Part shown: in pieces, positions 1 to 9,395 of the stretch
Position numbering within the stretch: the first letter of the stretch is position 1
How the letters are laid out: every line of letters begins with the position of its first letter
DNA from: an uncultured Myxococcales bacterium
Lineage (GTDB): Bacteria > Myxococcota_A > UBA9042
DNA length: 64,000 bases
Reading direction: 5' to 3'
Assembly (NCBI GenBank): GCA_903883645.1
Contig: CAISBR010000054.1
Location: forward strand, 48,346-112,345
Position numbers and translations under genes: made by a program
The notes under the pieces: generated by a model
Seen by the model: the letters and a program-made list of their open reading frames with translations, nothing else
Told to the model about the DNA's origin: nothing
The model's database searches: none

Positions 1-1
1 G

Positions 2-853
2 GATACCCCCAGTGCGAGCCCGACCGTGACCCCGAACAAGCTGCCGGCGAGCGCGCTGTTCTTGGTGCGCATGACCGTGGGGCTGGCGCTTCTGGCGGGT
101 GGCGCGGCGACGGCGAACTGGCTGCTGCGCAACTGGATTCCGCTGAGCGCTGACTTGGCGGCCGAGCATCCCGAGTGGGGCGCGCAGGCGCGGATGAAGG
201 TGCCGCTGCTGCCAAGCGAAGGCAAGGATCGCGCGCGGCTACCGCTAGTGGTGGCCTGGGACCCGGCGTCGCCGGCTTCGACCAGGCTGGTGGGTTGGCT
301 TCTGGCGCGCAGTGAGCAAGAACAGTCGCTAGTGGCGCAGTCGCGACTGGTGCGGTTGGTGCAGGCCGCGCCCGATTTTGACCCACAGCTGCTCGACTTG
401 CTGGGCGCCATGGACCACCGCGACGTGCTGCAGCCGGCGCTGCGCGAGGGGCGGCTGGCGCTACCGCTGTCGCTGCTGGGACTGAACATTGTGGCGGGCG
501 ACGATGCGCGCAGCCAAAAGTTGCTGGCTCGCGACGCCGCCGATGCCGATATTCGCCAGTGGATTCGCACCCAGGCGCGGGTGGCCGAGGGCTTGGGGCT
601 GCAACCTGGCGACGTGTTGCTGCAAGGGCGGCGCGTGCCGATTGCCCAGCTGCATAGTGAGGCAGCGCTCGACCAAGAGCTAGCGGTGGCGCAGAGCGAG
701 TGGCAGAAGGCGCTCGACCAGGCAGGTGGCAAGGCCGACGTGGTGCGCACGGGGATCTTGCAGAAGATGCTTGAGCGGGACCCGGCAGCGGCCGAGCGGT
801 TTAAAGCTTGGGTGATCGACGGGGTTAAGGTAAAGACGGCGATGGGGATGTAG
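2..853 (+). CDS. Possible degenerate DsbA-like, membrane-anchored protein (5' end may lie outside the window)
   Basis: The frame is open from base 2, so the gene may begin upstream. The first start inside the window is a GTG at 26 (275 aa). One hydrophobic segment (about residues 12-32) is followed by an extracytoplasmic region. The order 'VVAWDPASPAS', a helical part, then 'GLGLQPGDVLLQGRRVP' resembles the thioredoxin fold of DsbA-type proteins, in which a G-[T/V]-P loop precedes a 'NG/QGR' strand. The CxxC pair expected after the first strand is absent (PASPAS instead), so it would not be a redox enzyme. The DsbA link is a weak inference from pattern only. The next gene starts 122 bp downstream on the same strand. 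Confidence 0.4.
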   Translation, partial: DTPSASPTVTPNKLPASALFLVRMTVGLALLAGGAATANWLLRNWIPLSADLAAEHPEWGAQARMKVPLLPSEGKDRARLPLVVAWDPASPASTRLVGWLLARSEQEQSLVAQSRLVRLVQAAPDFDPQLLDLLGAMDHRDVLQPALREGRLALPLSLLGLNIVAGDDARSQKLLARDAADADIRQWIRTQARVAEGLGLQPGDVLLQGRRVPIAQLHSEAALDQELAVAQSEWQKALDQAGGKADVVRTGILQKMLERDPAAAERFKAWVIDGVKVKTAMGM

Positions 854-975
854 CGCTGTGCCGCCTATAAGCAGGTGACCGGTGGCTCGCAACGAGGCCA
901 TCCCAACCTTGACCCAATCCACCCATGCAGTATCATCGCCCAAGTCCGACACCTTTCGTCGGCCGGGATCGAAAC

Positions 976-2289
976 ATGCGCCGAACTTCTTGGATTATCT
1001 CGTCCGCTGCCCTAACTACGTGCCTTGCCCTGGCCGCGTGCAAAGGCAAGGCTCCTGAAACTCCGGCTACGCCTGCTGCGGCCGCCGCTGCCGATCCGGC
1101 CAAAGCGGCTGCTCCAGTTGCGCCTGCCGCACCTGCCGCGCCGGACAACCCGGCTGTGGCCGAGCTGGCGCCCCTGTGGGCCGACATCGCCAAGTGCGAA
1201 GACACTTCGGAGCTGTACGCCAAAGACAAGTGCCCGGGCAACTTCAAGCTGATTGAGACGGTCAAGACGGCGTACGAAGCGGTTGAAAAAGATCCCAAGC
1301 GTTTTGCCCAGGTGTACGACGCGGTGGTCGATCAGTTGATCAACGGCACCGACCTGAAGGCCCGCAGCTGCGCCGCCTACGCCGCCTGGTCCAAGGCCTA
1401 TCGCGGCGGCAAAGCCTACGAAGGCAACAGCAAGCTGGCACTCGACCTGCTCGCCGCGCTCAAAAAGCTCGACAAAGAAGACGGTTACGTGGGTTATGGC
1501 ATCGCCAACGTCCTTGGCAGCTGGTGGCAGAAAGACGGCGAAGTCCGCAAAGCGATGCTCGCAACCATCAAAGACCAAAGCATTAAGTCGCTGGGCGGTC
1601 GCCGCGAGTTGATCCGCCACTCGGGCTGGGCCGCCAAAGACGTGCCCGACATTTTTGGCGCGCTGCGCGGTGTAGCCTTCGATCCGACGGACAACGAAGA
1701 AGTGCGCAGCGAAGCGGTGAGCAGCCTCGCCGGCGTGGCCCGCGACAAGCCAGAAGTGGTCGATGTGCTTATCGGTCTAGTCGATGACCCGCTGCTGAGC
1801 GTGGCGCGCGCGGCCGTCAGCGGTCTGGGCAGCGCCAAGGCTGCGACGCCCGAGGCCAAGAAAGCCCAAGATAAGCTTATCGAATTGCTGAACGGTGGCG
1901 CGACCAAGGTACCCCTGAGCACGATTGGCTCGGCGCTGGGCCGGATCACCGAAATCGACGGCATCGCGGCTGCCACCACCTATTTCACCGCGAACGCCGA
2001 CAAGCCGGGTGTGGTGGGCGCCTATGTCGAAGTGATCTACAACGCTACCTTCAGTGGCCATTTCAAAGACAATGTCGACGGCGACAAAGCACTGCGCGCC
2101 GGCGTCGACCTCTTGCTCAAGAACAAGGGCGCCACGGTGTCGGATCGCCGCTATGCGCTCGATACGCTGGGTGGTCTGGGTGGGCCGAAGTCGGCCGCCG
2201 CGTGCAAGAAGTTTGAGGCCGATGCCGATGCGAGCCTAGCTGCGGCCGCCAAGAAGTGCATCGAGAAGGCTACCGCTCCCGCCAAGTAG
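976..2289 (+). CDS. HEAT-repeat-like lipoprotein
   Basis: 437 aa. The ATG at 976 was chosen because it begins a classic lipoprotein signal (MRRTSW, hydrophobic stretch, lipobox LAAC); a longer in-frame start at 925 would bury that signal. An Ala/Pro-rich linker (about residues 25-60) follows the lipidated Cys. The rest is alpha-helical, with repeated units such as 'SEAVSSLAGVARDKPEVVDVLIGLVDDP' split into helix pairs, which fits HEAT/armadillo-type scaffolds. Cysteines near residues 75, 85, 130 and at the C terminus could form disulfides. The role is unknown; HEAT lipoproteins usually mediate protein contacts in the periplasm. Transcribed alone, convergent with the rhomboid gene. Confidence 0.7.
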   Translation: MRRTSWIISSAALTTCLALAACKGKAPETPATPAAAAAADPAKAAAPVAPAAPAAPDNPAVAELAPLWADIAKCEDTSELYAKDKCPGNFKLIETVKTAYEAVEKDPKRFAQVYDAVVDQLINGTDLKARSCAAYAAWSKAYRGGKAYEGNSKLALDLLAALKKLDKEDGYVGYGIANVLGSWWQKDGEVRKAMLATIKDQSIKSLGGRRELIRHSGWAAKDVPDIFGALRGVAFDPTDNEEVRSEAVSSLAGVARDKPEVVDVLIGLVDDPLLSVARAAVSGLGSAKAATPEAKKAQDKLIELLNGGATKVPLSTIGSALGRITEIDGIAAATTYFTANADKPGVVGAYVEVIYNATFSGHFKDNVDGDKALRAGVDLLLKNKGATVSDRRYALDTLGGLGGPKSAAACKKFEADADASLAAAAKKCIEKATAPAK

Positions 2290-2305
2290 GCCACGAGACA
2301 GGCAA

Positions 2306-2340
2306 CGACCCAGCTAGTTGACGTCCCACTTGCTGGGTCG
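2306..2340. terminator. Inverted repeat between convergent genes, possible bidirectional terminator
   Basis: A perfect 9-bp inverted repeat (CGACCCAGC at 2306-2314, GCTGGGTCG at 2332-2340, 17-nt loop) lies where the lipoprotein and rhomboid genes converge and overlaps the rhomboid stop codon. There is no clear T-run on either side, so terminator activity is only suggested by position and symmetry. Confidence 0.35.
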
Positions 2341-3069
2341 CTTGCCGCCGTCAATCCCATATAAATTGCTGCGTTTGTGCCCTTTGCCGCCCAGCAAGCT
2401 CTGCAGTTGCGCCAACACCACGCGCGGGTTGCCGCCGGCCTTTACCAGCCACCACGCCACCGCCACACCGCCCAGGTGCGCCGCGAGTGCAATCGGCGAG
2501 CCCGACAGCACCATCAACACGTCGAGCCCCAGCACGATGGGCACCAAGTAGCGCGACTTGACCGGGATGGCGAAAAACAAACGGATTTCGGCATCGGGCC
2601 GCTGCCACGAAAAGGTCGCAAGCAATGCCAGCACCGCGGCCGAGCTGCCGACGATTGGCCCATCGCGCCCCAGCAGCAGCTGCCACATAACCTGCGCCAG
2701 GCCACCGACGACTACCGCCGCGAACATCATCTGCGCCGTCCGCCGCTGGCCCAGGCCGCGCACTGCCGCCGGGCCGAAGAACCACATACCTAGCAAGTTA
2801 CCGACAATATGCCAGATATCGCGCAGGTCGTGTAGCGCGCCATAGGTCAGCAGCGTCCACACGCGCCCGTGCAGCAGGTTGCTGGGCGACAACGCCAGCC
2901 AGCTATCGTAGACTTGCTCGGCCGCGCCGCTGTGCAGCAGCCCCACGGTCAGCAAAAACAGCAGGTGGATCACGGCAGTCGTCGCCATCCACGCAAAGAT
3001 GAGCGGCCCCGCGTTCAGGCGCAGTTTCTGCAGAGCAGGCGGCAGGGGCAAAGTCGGCAGAAGCGGCAT
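2314..3069 (-). CDS. Rhomboid-family intramembrane serine protease
   Basis: 251 aa from the ATG at 3069; upstream in-frame sequence has no membrane-protein character and overlaps the divergent gene. About six hydrophobic segments are visible. Rhomboid hallmarks are present: 'WHIVGN' (His87, Asn91, oxyanion hole), 'IVGSSA' with the candidate nucleophile Ser143 in a GxS motif (the last position is Ala rather than the usual Gly), and 'AAHLGG' with the catalytic His198. Rhomboids cleave transmembrane substrates within the membrane. The basic C-terminal tail is cytosolic-looking. The substrate is unknown. Divergent from the small membrane protein at 3160. Confidence 0.85.
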   Translation of the reverse strand: MPLLPTLPLPPALQKLRLNAGPLIFAWMATTAVIHLLFLLTVGLLHSGAAEQVYDSWLALSPSNLLHGRVWTLLTYGALHDLRDIWHIVGNLLGMWFFGPAAVRGLGQRRTAQMMFAAVVVGGLAQVMWQLLLGRDGPIVGSSAAVLALLATFSWQRPDAEIRLFFAIPVKSRYLVPIVLGLDVLMVLSGSPIALAAHLGGVAVAWWLVKAGGNPRVVLAQLQSLLGGKGHKRSNLYGIDGGKRPSKWDVN

Positions 3070-3159
3070 TCTAAGGCTCAAGGCGGCTAAGTGCTGCCGC
3101 GGACGCAAGATAGGCGGGAGCGGCACCCCGAGCAAGTGCCGCACCAACCGGAGAAGACG

Positions 3160-3732
3160 ATGGCCGAAACCAACTGGACGCCGGGCAGCGCCGCCGAGGA
3201 CTTGGTCGCGCAGATCGAAGACCTGGCCGCTGAAGGGGCACACCATGCTGATATTGCAGCGGCTTTGGAGCGCGAAGGTCTTGGACCCAAGCTTGCCGAC
3301 GATGTGCTTGAACAAGTGACTGGGCTGCGACCGGCAACCCGACCCGACGCAGGTGCGCCGGCAGCGGTGGGCATCGATGCGGTGCCGCTGCGGCGGGCTT
3401 TGCGCATAAACCCCGAAGCGGCGGATGTCGACGCGGCAAGTGTGGCTGCGCTCGTCGAGGGGTTGGTGGCGCATGGCCTGCAACGCGAAACAGCCCGAGA
3501 CGTCGCTGAAGCGCTGGCCTCGACCGACCGCGCGATCACGCATCAGCGCCAAAATCGGCTGCGGCGCCTGGGGTTGCAAGCCATGCTGGCGGGGGTGATT
3601 TTTGGCGGCTACTTCTTGGCTTCGGCCCTTAGTCCGCGGTCGGGCAGTATGCTCACTTTGATCACCGCCTCGGGCTGTGCGGCCCTGGCCGGCTACGGCT
3701 TCGTGCTGTGGCGTAACCACCGTGGGCCCTAA
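3160..3732 (+). CDS. Small C-terminally membrane-anchored protein of unknown function
   Basis: 190 aa. The ATG at 3160 is preceded by GGAG at about 8 bases. The first two thirds are soluble, Ala-rich and helical with two similar pieces ('IEDLAAEGAHHADIAAALEREGLG' region and 'ALVEGLVAHGLQRETARDVAEAL' region), each looking like a short helix-turn-helix unit. Two hydrophobic segments at the C terminus (about residues 145-183) form a hairpin anchor. No catalytic motif and no recognised family. It is divergent from the rhomboid gene, with 90 bp between the starts, so the two could share regulation. Confidence 0.65.
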   Translation: MAETNWTPGSAAEDLVAQIEDLAAEGAHHADIAAALEREGLGPKLADDVLEQVTGLRPATRPDAGAPAAVGIDAVPLRRALRINPEAADVDAASVAALVEGLVAHGLQRETARDVAEALASTDRAITHQRQNRLRRLGLQAMLAGVIFGGYFLASALSPRSGSMLTLITASGCAALAGYGFVLWRNHRGP

Positions 3733-3878
3733 TCGAGCGATAACCCTACGCAGTGTTGTGATGCTGTGACGCTGGCCCGCCCTCGCGACCGGCACACGCC
3801 TTTTGCATCGATCCTCACAGGCATATCCTGCGGCGGGTCGTGGTCTTGCCACCTGCGCGCCGGCCCGCGGAGAATACA

Positions 3879-6800
3879 ATGCAACTTCCTGAAATTCTTA
3901 TAGCTACCCTGCCCGCTGCCGACCGCCCGTGGCTGGTACGGTTTTCGGAAGACCTTGCCCAGGCGGTGCTTAGCGGCCCAAGTCTCAGCGAGCCGTGCCA
4001 AGGGGCCTTGCTGCGCCTGCTGCCGGCCCAGACGGATGAGCGACCGTGGCGGGCCTTTGTAGACGTGCGCGGTGTGCAGCTGTGCGTCGCAGTGCTGCCC
4101 GAAAAACGAGTGTTGATGCTGGGTTCTGAGCGATTTGCCAGCGAGCAGCTTATGCTGCAGGCGACGCCCCAGCCGCACGATGGCGAGGCGCAGCGCCGCT
4201 GGCTCGCCCTGCAAGAGCTTGTAGTTGCTTGGCAAACTGCTCACAGCGACACACCCAAGGCCACGGTCGAGGTAGCGCTGGCCGCCGCCGAGCTGCAGAG
4301 CGAGCTCCAGATCGCCACGGGTGAGCACCCGCAAGCCCAGGCAATTTGGAACGAAACGGCGCGGTTGGCAGCGCTGGTCAACCGTCCGATGCGCGCCTAT
4401 CGACCTGGTTTTCGCGAGAATCTGAATCAGTGGGGTCTAGAATTAGCTAGCAATTGTGAGCCTTTGCGCCTACACGGCCTGCGCTTTGTGGCGGGGCTGC
4501 CCGCGCTCGACCACGATCAGCGCGGCGCCGAGGTGGCACGTCTTTTGGGCCAGATGCTGGCAGCCCTGCAGCACGACTCGGAGCAGGCCGCGCAAACCGG
4601 CGATACTCAAGGGACTTTGCCCTGGTGGCTGGCGATCGGCGTGGCGGTCGGTGCCTGGCTGGTGCGGATTTTGCCGGCGAGCTGGATTGCCCAGGCCACC
4701 CGTACCGCGGCCCGGCTCGTGGCGCGGACGTTTATCGCGGGCCAAGACATGGACGAAGCGGCCCCTGCCCTGGCCGGTCTGCGCGCGAGCGGGCGCGATG
4801 CCACCTTGGATCAGCTGGGCGAGCTGGTGGTTAGCGAACCCGAGGCCGATGTGTACTGCGAGCGCGTGCTGGGCCTGGTGCGGGCAGCGGGCACGGGTTT
4901 CGCAGTCGGCGAGCGCAATTGCGCGGGCATCGAGCGAGCGCACGTGTCGGTCAAAGTGTCGGCGCTGTGTTCGGACTACGATCCCGACGACGAAGACGGC
5001 ACTTGGCTCCGCGTAGGGCCTCGTCTTACAAGCATTTTTGTCGAAGCGCACCAGCGGCAGGTGTTCATCAACCTCGATGCCGAGCATTACTCGGTCCGCA
5101 ATCTGACTTTTGCCATGTTGCGCAGGGCCTTAGATGGCACGCCCCAGCTACGGACCTGGACCGGCGCGGGCATCGTGATGCAGGCCTATCTGCGCGATGC
5201 CGCGGAGCATTGCCGCGAAGTGATTGCCTACGCCCGCCAACGCGGGGTGCGGATGCCGCTGCGGCTGGTCAAGGGCGCGTACTGGGATGCCGAGACGATC
5301 GAGTCCGATGCGCACGACCATCCCGCGCCACAGTTTCTAGACAAGAACGAGACCGATGTGATGTACCAGTCGCTGTCGCTGCATATTCTAGCCCAGGGCG
5401 ATGTGGTGCAACTATGTGTAGGTAGTCATAATTTGCGCGATCACTGCTTTGCTGAAGCGGCGCGCTCGATCGCCTTTGCCAGCGCCCCGCCGGTCGAGCA
5501 CCAGGCCCTGCACATGACCTACGAGGCACTGAGCACGGCGATGGCCCAGTATGGTTGGGCGGTGCGCAACTACGTGCCGGTGGGCAGTCTGCTGGTGGGT
5601 ATGGCGTACTTGGTGCGGCGCATTCTCGAGAATAGCTCGCAAGTGGGCGTTTTAACTGCGGCTCGCCATGGGGTCGACCTCAACGTGCTGATGCAGCCGC
5701 CGCTGGCCCTGGTGCGCGCCCGCCATGCCCGCGGCGAGCTGCCCCGCGACCCGCAACTGACTGCCGCGCCTGCGGGCCACCCGCCCGAGTTCTACAACAC
5801 TGCGCCGCTGCGCCTGTACCACCCCGACCATCGCGCCGTGGTCGACGAGGCCCTACAAAGTTTTGAAAAGCTTACGATTTTAGACGTTCCCGGCCGTTCC
5901 GGCGCGCCGGTGACCGTGCGTTCGCCCTCGAATCAGCAGTTCGTGGTCGGCGAATTGGCCAGCCATACCCCCGAGGATGTGGCGGCGGCCGTGGTGCAAG
6001 CCCGCGTCGCGGCTCCCCTTTGGGCGGCAAAACCAGCTGGCGTGCGGGCGACGTGCCTGGTGCGCGCGGCGGAGTTGATGCGTTGCCAGCGGCCCGAATT
6101 GGCAGCCCTGATCATGCACGAGTCGGGGAAGTCGCGGGCCGAGGCGCTAGGCGACGTAGACGAGGCCATCGATTTCTTGCAGTTCTATGCCCGTGAAGCG
6201 CTTCGAAGTGCAGACGAATTCCCGCAGGCGGCCCCGCGAGGTGTGCTGGCGGTGGTGGCGCCGTGGAACTTTCCGCTCGCGATTCCGTGCGGTATGGCCA
6301 GTGCGGCGCTGGTGGCGGGCAACACCGTGCTCCTCAAGTCGGCCGAGCAGACGCCGCTGGTGGTCGAGCGCCTGGTGCAGCTGCTGTATCGCGCCGGTGT
6401 GCCGCATGCTGCACTGCACCATTTGGTGGGCGATGGCCCGAGCGTTGGCGCGCCGCTGGTGCAAAATGCCGATGTCGACGGCGTAGTTTTCACCGGAAGC
6501 AAGGCGGTGGGAACGATGTTGCACCGCACAATGGCGACGCGAGTGCGCGGCCCGGCGACGGCCCTGGCGATTACCGAGATGGGGGGCAAGAACGCGATTG
6601 TGGTCACGGGCAACGCCGATCTCGACGAGGCCGTCAGCGGGGCGCTGCGCTCAGCCTTTGGGCACGCTGGGCAGAAATGCTCGGCGGCGTCGCGGGTTCT
6701 GATTGATCAGCGCATTTTTGAGCCCTTCTGTGCGCGCTTTGCCAAGGCCGCGGCCGATTGGCGGGTTGGCCTGGCACATGTGCCGGGAACGCGGATTAAC

Positions 6801-8090
6801 CCTGTAGTTTCGCTAGAGGATCAGGCCCGCCTGCGCCGCGACGCCGAGCTGGTGATCGCCGAAGCTCTGCACCACGGGGGGCAAGTGCTGGTCGACCGCA
6901 GCCGCAGCGCGCAGACGCTCGACCTGGCGGAGGCCACCGTGGTTGGGCCCGTAGTGGTCACCCTGCCCGCCTCGGCCGCGATGCAAGCGGATAGCCACGC
7001 GCAGCGCGAATTGTTTGGTCCTATCGTGCACTTGATCCCCGTCGCCGACCTTGATGAGGCGCTGGCGCTGTGGCGCGCTCCGGCCTATTCGCTGACCGGC
7101 GGCATCTACGCCCAGAGCCAAGACGACACGGACTATCTGCGCGACCACAGCTACATAGGCAATCTGTATATCAATCGAGTTATTACGGGCGCACGGGTGG
7201 CGGTCGAGCCGTTTGGCGGCTTCAGGATGTCGGGCACGGGGCCCAAGGCCGGTGGGCGCGATTACCTGGGCGCCATGCTGACGCTTCCGGCCGCTGACCT
7301 GGGCGTCTTGGATGATGAGACCCTAAAGGTTCTTGGCGGTTTAGCCCGCCTGGCCCCCCATCCAGCGCATAGCGAGCACGGCAGTGGGCACAGCGAACAC
7401 GATGGCCACGCTCACGCACCGCACAGCAGCGAGGCCATGTGGGCGGCCTGGCAAAACCCTAGCAACGGTGCCAACTTGGATGCCGATGCTGCGGCGCTTG
7501 TCGCCCAGACCCTGGCGTGGAGTACGCAGCATTTGCACGGGCTCGAGACCGGCAGCGACCAGAACCGCGCAATTCCCGGCCAGATTAGCTATAACCGTTG
7601 GCAAAATGCCAAAGGCCCGGCGGTGGTGCTAGCGGGTCGCGGCAGCATCTCAGCCCACGCAGCAGTGCACGCGGTAGCGGCGCTCTGTGCCCACAATTCG
7701 GTCGAAGTTTTGGCCTGTTCGGCGAAGTCTGCGGCAGCTTGGCGACAGCTCGCCACGGCCCTGGGGCAACCAGCTTTGCTGCATGTTGTGAGCGTCCCGG
7801 ACGCCGCCACCCTGGTGCATCACTTGCTGCAGGTGCAGATTGCGACGGTGATTTTTGATGGCTGGGCGCGGGATTGGAGCCCCGTGCTACCGTTTGCCGT
7901 GCCGAGTGCCCCCGCATCACAGGCGGCCCCGCGCGAGCACCTGCGCACCGTGCTGACGCCGGGCATTTGGCCGCCCCTCGACCACCCCGAGTTGGTGTTG
8001 CGCAGCCACTTGCACGCCACCAGCTTGGCGATCAACACGATGCGCCACGGTGCACCGCTACAGGCCCGCGCCGTCGACGTGCACGCGTAG
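3879..8090 (+). CDS. putA: Bifunctional proline dehydrogenase / L-glutamate-gamma-semialdehyde dehydrogenase PutA with C-terminal extension
   Basis: 1403 aa, larger than minimal PutA (about 1000 aa). It oxidises proline to glutamate in two steps. The FAD-dependent proline dehydrogenase barrel spans about residues 320-620 ('DAEHYSVRNLTFAML', 'RLVKGAYWDAE' near 461, 'CVGSHN'). The NAD-dependent aldehyde dehydrogenase domain spans about 690-1150, with 'ITEMGGKN' (general-base Glu near 900) and the nucleophile Cys934 in 'GHAGQKCSAASR'. A His-rich linker (about 1161-1186, nine His) then leads to a roughly 200-residue C-terminal domain, as in long-type PutAs whose extra domain resembles a second aldehyde dehydrogenase remnant. 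No DNA-binding ribbon-helix-helix is seen at the N terminus. Single-gene unit; a 147-bp leader precedes it. Confidence 0.93.
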   Translation: MQLPEILIATLPAADRPWLVRFSEDLAQAVLSGPSLSEPCQGALLRLLPAQTDERPWRAFVDVRGVQLCVAVLPEKRVLMLGSERFASEQLMLQATPQPHDGEAQRRWLALQELVVAWQTAHSDTPKATVEVALAAAELQSELQIATGEHPQAQAIWNETARLAALVNRPMRAYRPGFRENLNQWGLELASNCEPLRLHGLRFVAGLPALDHDQRGAEVARLLGQMLAALQHDSEQAAQTGDTQGTLPWWLAIGVAVGAWLVRILPASWIAQATRTAARLVARTFIAGQDMDEAAPALAGLRASGRDATLDQLGELVVSEPEADVYCERVLGLVRAAGTGFAVGERNCAGIERAHVSVKVSALCSDYDPDDEDGTWLRVGPRLTSIFVEAHQRQVFINLDAEHYSVRNLTFAMLRRALDGTPQLRTWTGAGIVMQAYLRDAAEHCREVIAYARQRGVRMPLRLVKGAYWDAETIESDAHDHPAPQFLDKNETDVMYQSLSLHILAQGDVVQLCVGSHNLRDHCFAEAARSIAFASAPPVEHQALHMTYEALSTAMAQYGWAVRNYVPVGSLLVGMAYLVRRILENSSQVGVLTAARHGVDLNVLMQPPLALVRARHARGELPRDPQLTAAPAGHPPEFYNTAPLRLYHPDHRAVVDEALQSFEKLTILDVPGRSGAPVTVRSPSNQQFVVGELASHTPEDVAAAVVQARVAAPLWAAKPAGVRATCLVRAAELMRCQRPELAALIMHESGKSRAEALGDVDEAIDFLQFYAREALRSADEFPQAAPRGVLAVVAPWNFPLAIPCGMASAALVAGNTVLLKSAEQTPLVVERLVQLLYRAGVPHAALHHLVGDGPSVGAPLVQNADVDGVVFTGSKAVGTMLHRTMATRVRGPATALAITEMGGKNAIVVTGNADLDEAVSGALRSAFGHAGQKCSAASRVLIDQRIFEPFCARFAKAAADWRVGLAHVPGTRINPVVSLEDQARLRRDAELVIAEALHHGGQVLVDRSRSAQTLDLAEATVVGPVVVTLPASAAMQADSHAQRELFGPIVHLIPVADLDEALALWRAPAYSLTGGIYAQSQDDTDYLRDHSYIGNLYINRVITGARVAVEPFGGFRMSGTGPKAGGRDYLGAMLTLPAADLGVLDDETLKVLGGLARLAPHPAHSEHGSGHSEHDGHAHAPHSSEAMWAAWQNPSNGANLDADAAALVAQTLAWSTQHLHGLETGSDQNRAIPGQISYNRWQNAKGPAVVLAGRGSISAHAAVHAVAALCAHNSVEVLACSAKSAAAWRQLATALGQPALLHVVSVPDAATLVHHLLQVQIATVIFDGWARDWSPVLPFAVPSAPASQAAPREHLRTVLTPGIWPPLDHPELVLRSHLHATSLAINTMRHGAPLQARAVDVHA

Positions 8091-8177
8091 CGAGCCACCC
8101 CTTGACTGCAAAGTGCGCCCCACTACGGTCGAGGGCCGGCAAGTGCTAGTTCTAATAAACTCTATATTTATAGCTAG

Positions 8178-9239
8178 CTACGCGACCGGCACGTGCTCGG
8201 CGAAGAAGCTGCCGATGGCCGGATAGAGCTCGCGCGAGGCCCGGCTGCCAATGACGGCGCCGACATGGCCGCCCGGCACCGTCACCACTTTCTTGATGGC
8301 GCTGCCGCAGAGGTCGGTCAGGGCGGTCGCAGCGGGCGGCGGACAAATGGCGTCTTTCGCCGCGCAAATCACCATCGTAGGGCAGGTGATGTCGCTCAGA
8401 CGAATCCGCTGACCGCAGGCCACGTGCTTGCCAGCGACCAGCAAATTGCCTTGGTACAGCTCGCGGATATAGGTCGCATAGGCCGCCGCCGGGAACGGCA
8501 CGTTGTCGTTGGCCCAGGTCTCCATCGCCGCAAAGGCATCGACCGCCAGCACGTCGTCGGCGCGATCGATAAGGCCGATCCACTTGCCAATTTGCAGGGT
8601 CGGCCGCATCGACGTAAAGCCGCTCTGCATCTGCGCTGTGGTGATGTTGCCGGCCGCGGCCAGGGCGTCGCCATCGAACCAGCGCGCGTCGGTCATCTCG
8701 CCCAGCACGCCCGAGTGCGAAAAGTCGATGGGGCCCGCGAGGTTAATGAGGGCCGACACCCCCTGCGGCTTGCGGGCCACGGCGACTGCGCAGAGCGTGG
8801 CCCCCATGCAGTAACCCAGCACGCCAATCTGCGTACGCCCAGCAATTCGGCGTGTTGCACGCATGAGGCGGGCCAAGCGCTCCTGCACATCGTCCCAGCT
8901 CAGGTAGCGGTCCTCGGCCTGCGGCTCGCCCCAATCGATGCAAAACACGTCGAGCCCCTGGGCCACCAACGCGTCGATCATGCTCGCTCCGGGGCGCAAG
9001 TCCATGACATACCACTTGTTAATCATCGACGGCACCAGCAGCACCGCCGCGCCCTTGCCGTGCTCGCCGGCGGCGTTCTCAAAGCGCATGAGCGTTGCGG
9101 TACCGTCGCGAAACACAGTGGTTCGCGGGGTCGGCATCAGCTTATTTTCAATGGTTTTGAACGAGTTGAGGATAGTAGGAATGGCGTGAAACAGCGAATT
9201 AGAGGCGGCGGCCGGAGCGGCCGAAGGGGCAGTTTGCAT
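8178..9239 (-). CDS. phaC: PHA synthase family protein PhaC, class III-like (copy 1)
   Basis: 353 aa, the size of class III PhaC catalytic subunits. ATG at 9239 follows AAGGAG six bases upstream, which decides the start against longer in-frame options. The enzyme polymerises (R)-3-hydroxyacyl-CoA into storage polyester on the granule surface. The lipase-like box G-Y-C-M-G carries nucleophile Cys144; Asp296 ('AAKDAI') and His325 ('PGGHVG') complete the triad, so it is not an ordinary Ser lipase. 'CIDWG' and 'ETWANDN' are typical PhaC signatures. It lies 157 bp downstream of phaR on the same strand, so the two may be cotranscribed. A palindromic TAGCTAGCTA overlaps the stop codon. Confidence 0.9.
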   Translation of the reverse strand: MQTAPSAAPAAASNSLFHAIPTILNSFKTIENKLMPTPRTTVFRDGTATLMRFENAAGEHGKGAAVLLVPSMINKWYVMDLRPGASMIDALVAQGLDVFCIDWGEPQAEDRYLSWDDVQERLARLMRATRRIAGRTQIGVLGYCMGATLCAVAVARKPQGVSALINLAGPIDFSHSGVLGEMTDARWFDGDALAAAGNITTAQMQSGFTSMRPTLQIGKWIGLIDRADDVLAVDAFAAMETWANDNVPFPAAAYATYIRELYQGNLLVAGKHVACGQRIRLSDITCPTMVICAAKDAICPPPAATALTDLCGSAIKKVVTVPGGHVGAVIGSRASRELYPAIGSFFAEHVPVA

Positions 9240-9395
9240 CAGAACTCCTTGGGGCAGGCGACGGGAGCGGCCAGCATCTCGCAGGCGCACAATGCCTGCG
9301 TCGCCAAGTCTAGCACTCGTTTGGGCCATTTCAAGTAGTTCTTTTCGCACCTGCACAAGAATTGCCGTCGTTTGTCAGCCGCGTGTCAAGGTCTG

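Noticed and set aside
3070..3879. N-terminal extension of the rhomboid gene up to 3879
   Set aside because: It would overlap the divergent gene at 3160 entirely and adds a non-rhomboid Arg-rich stretch; ATG at 3069 fits the family start.
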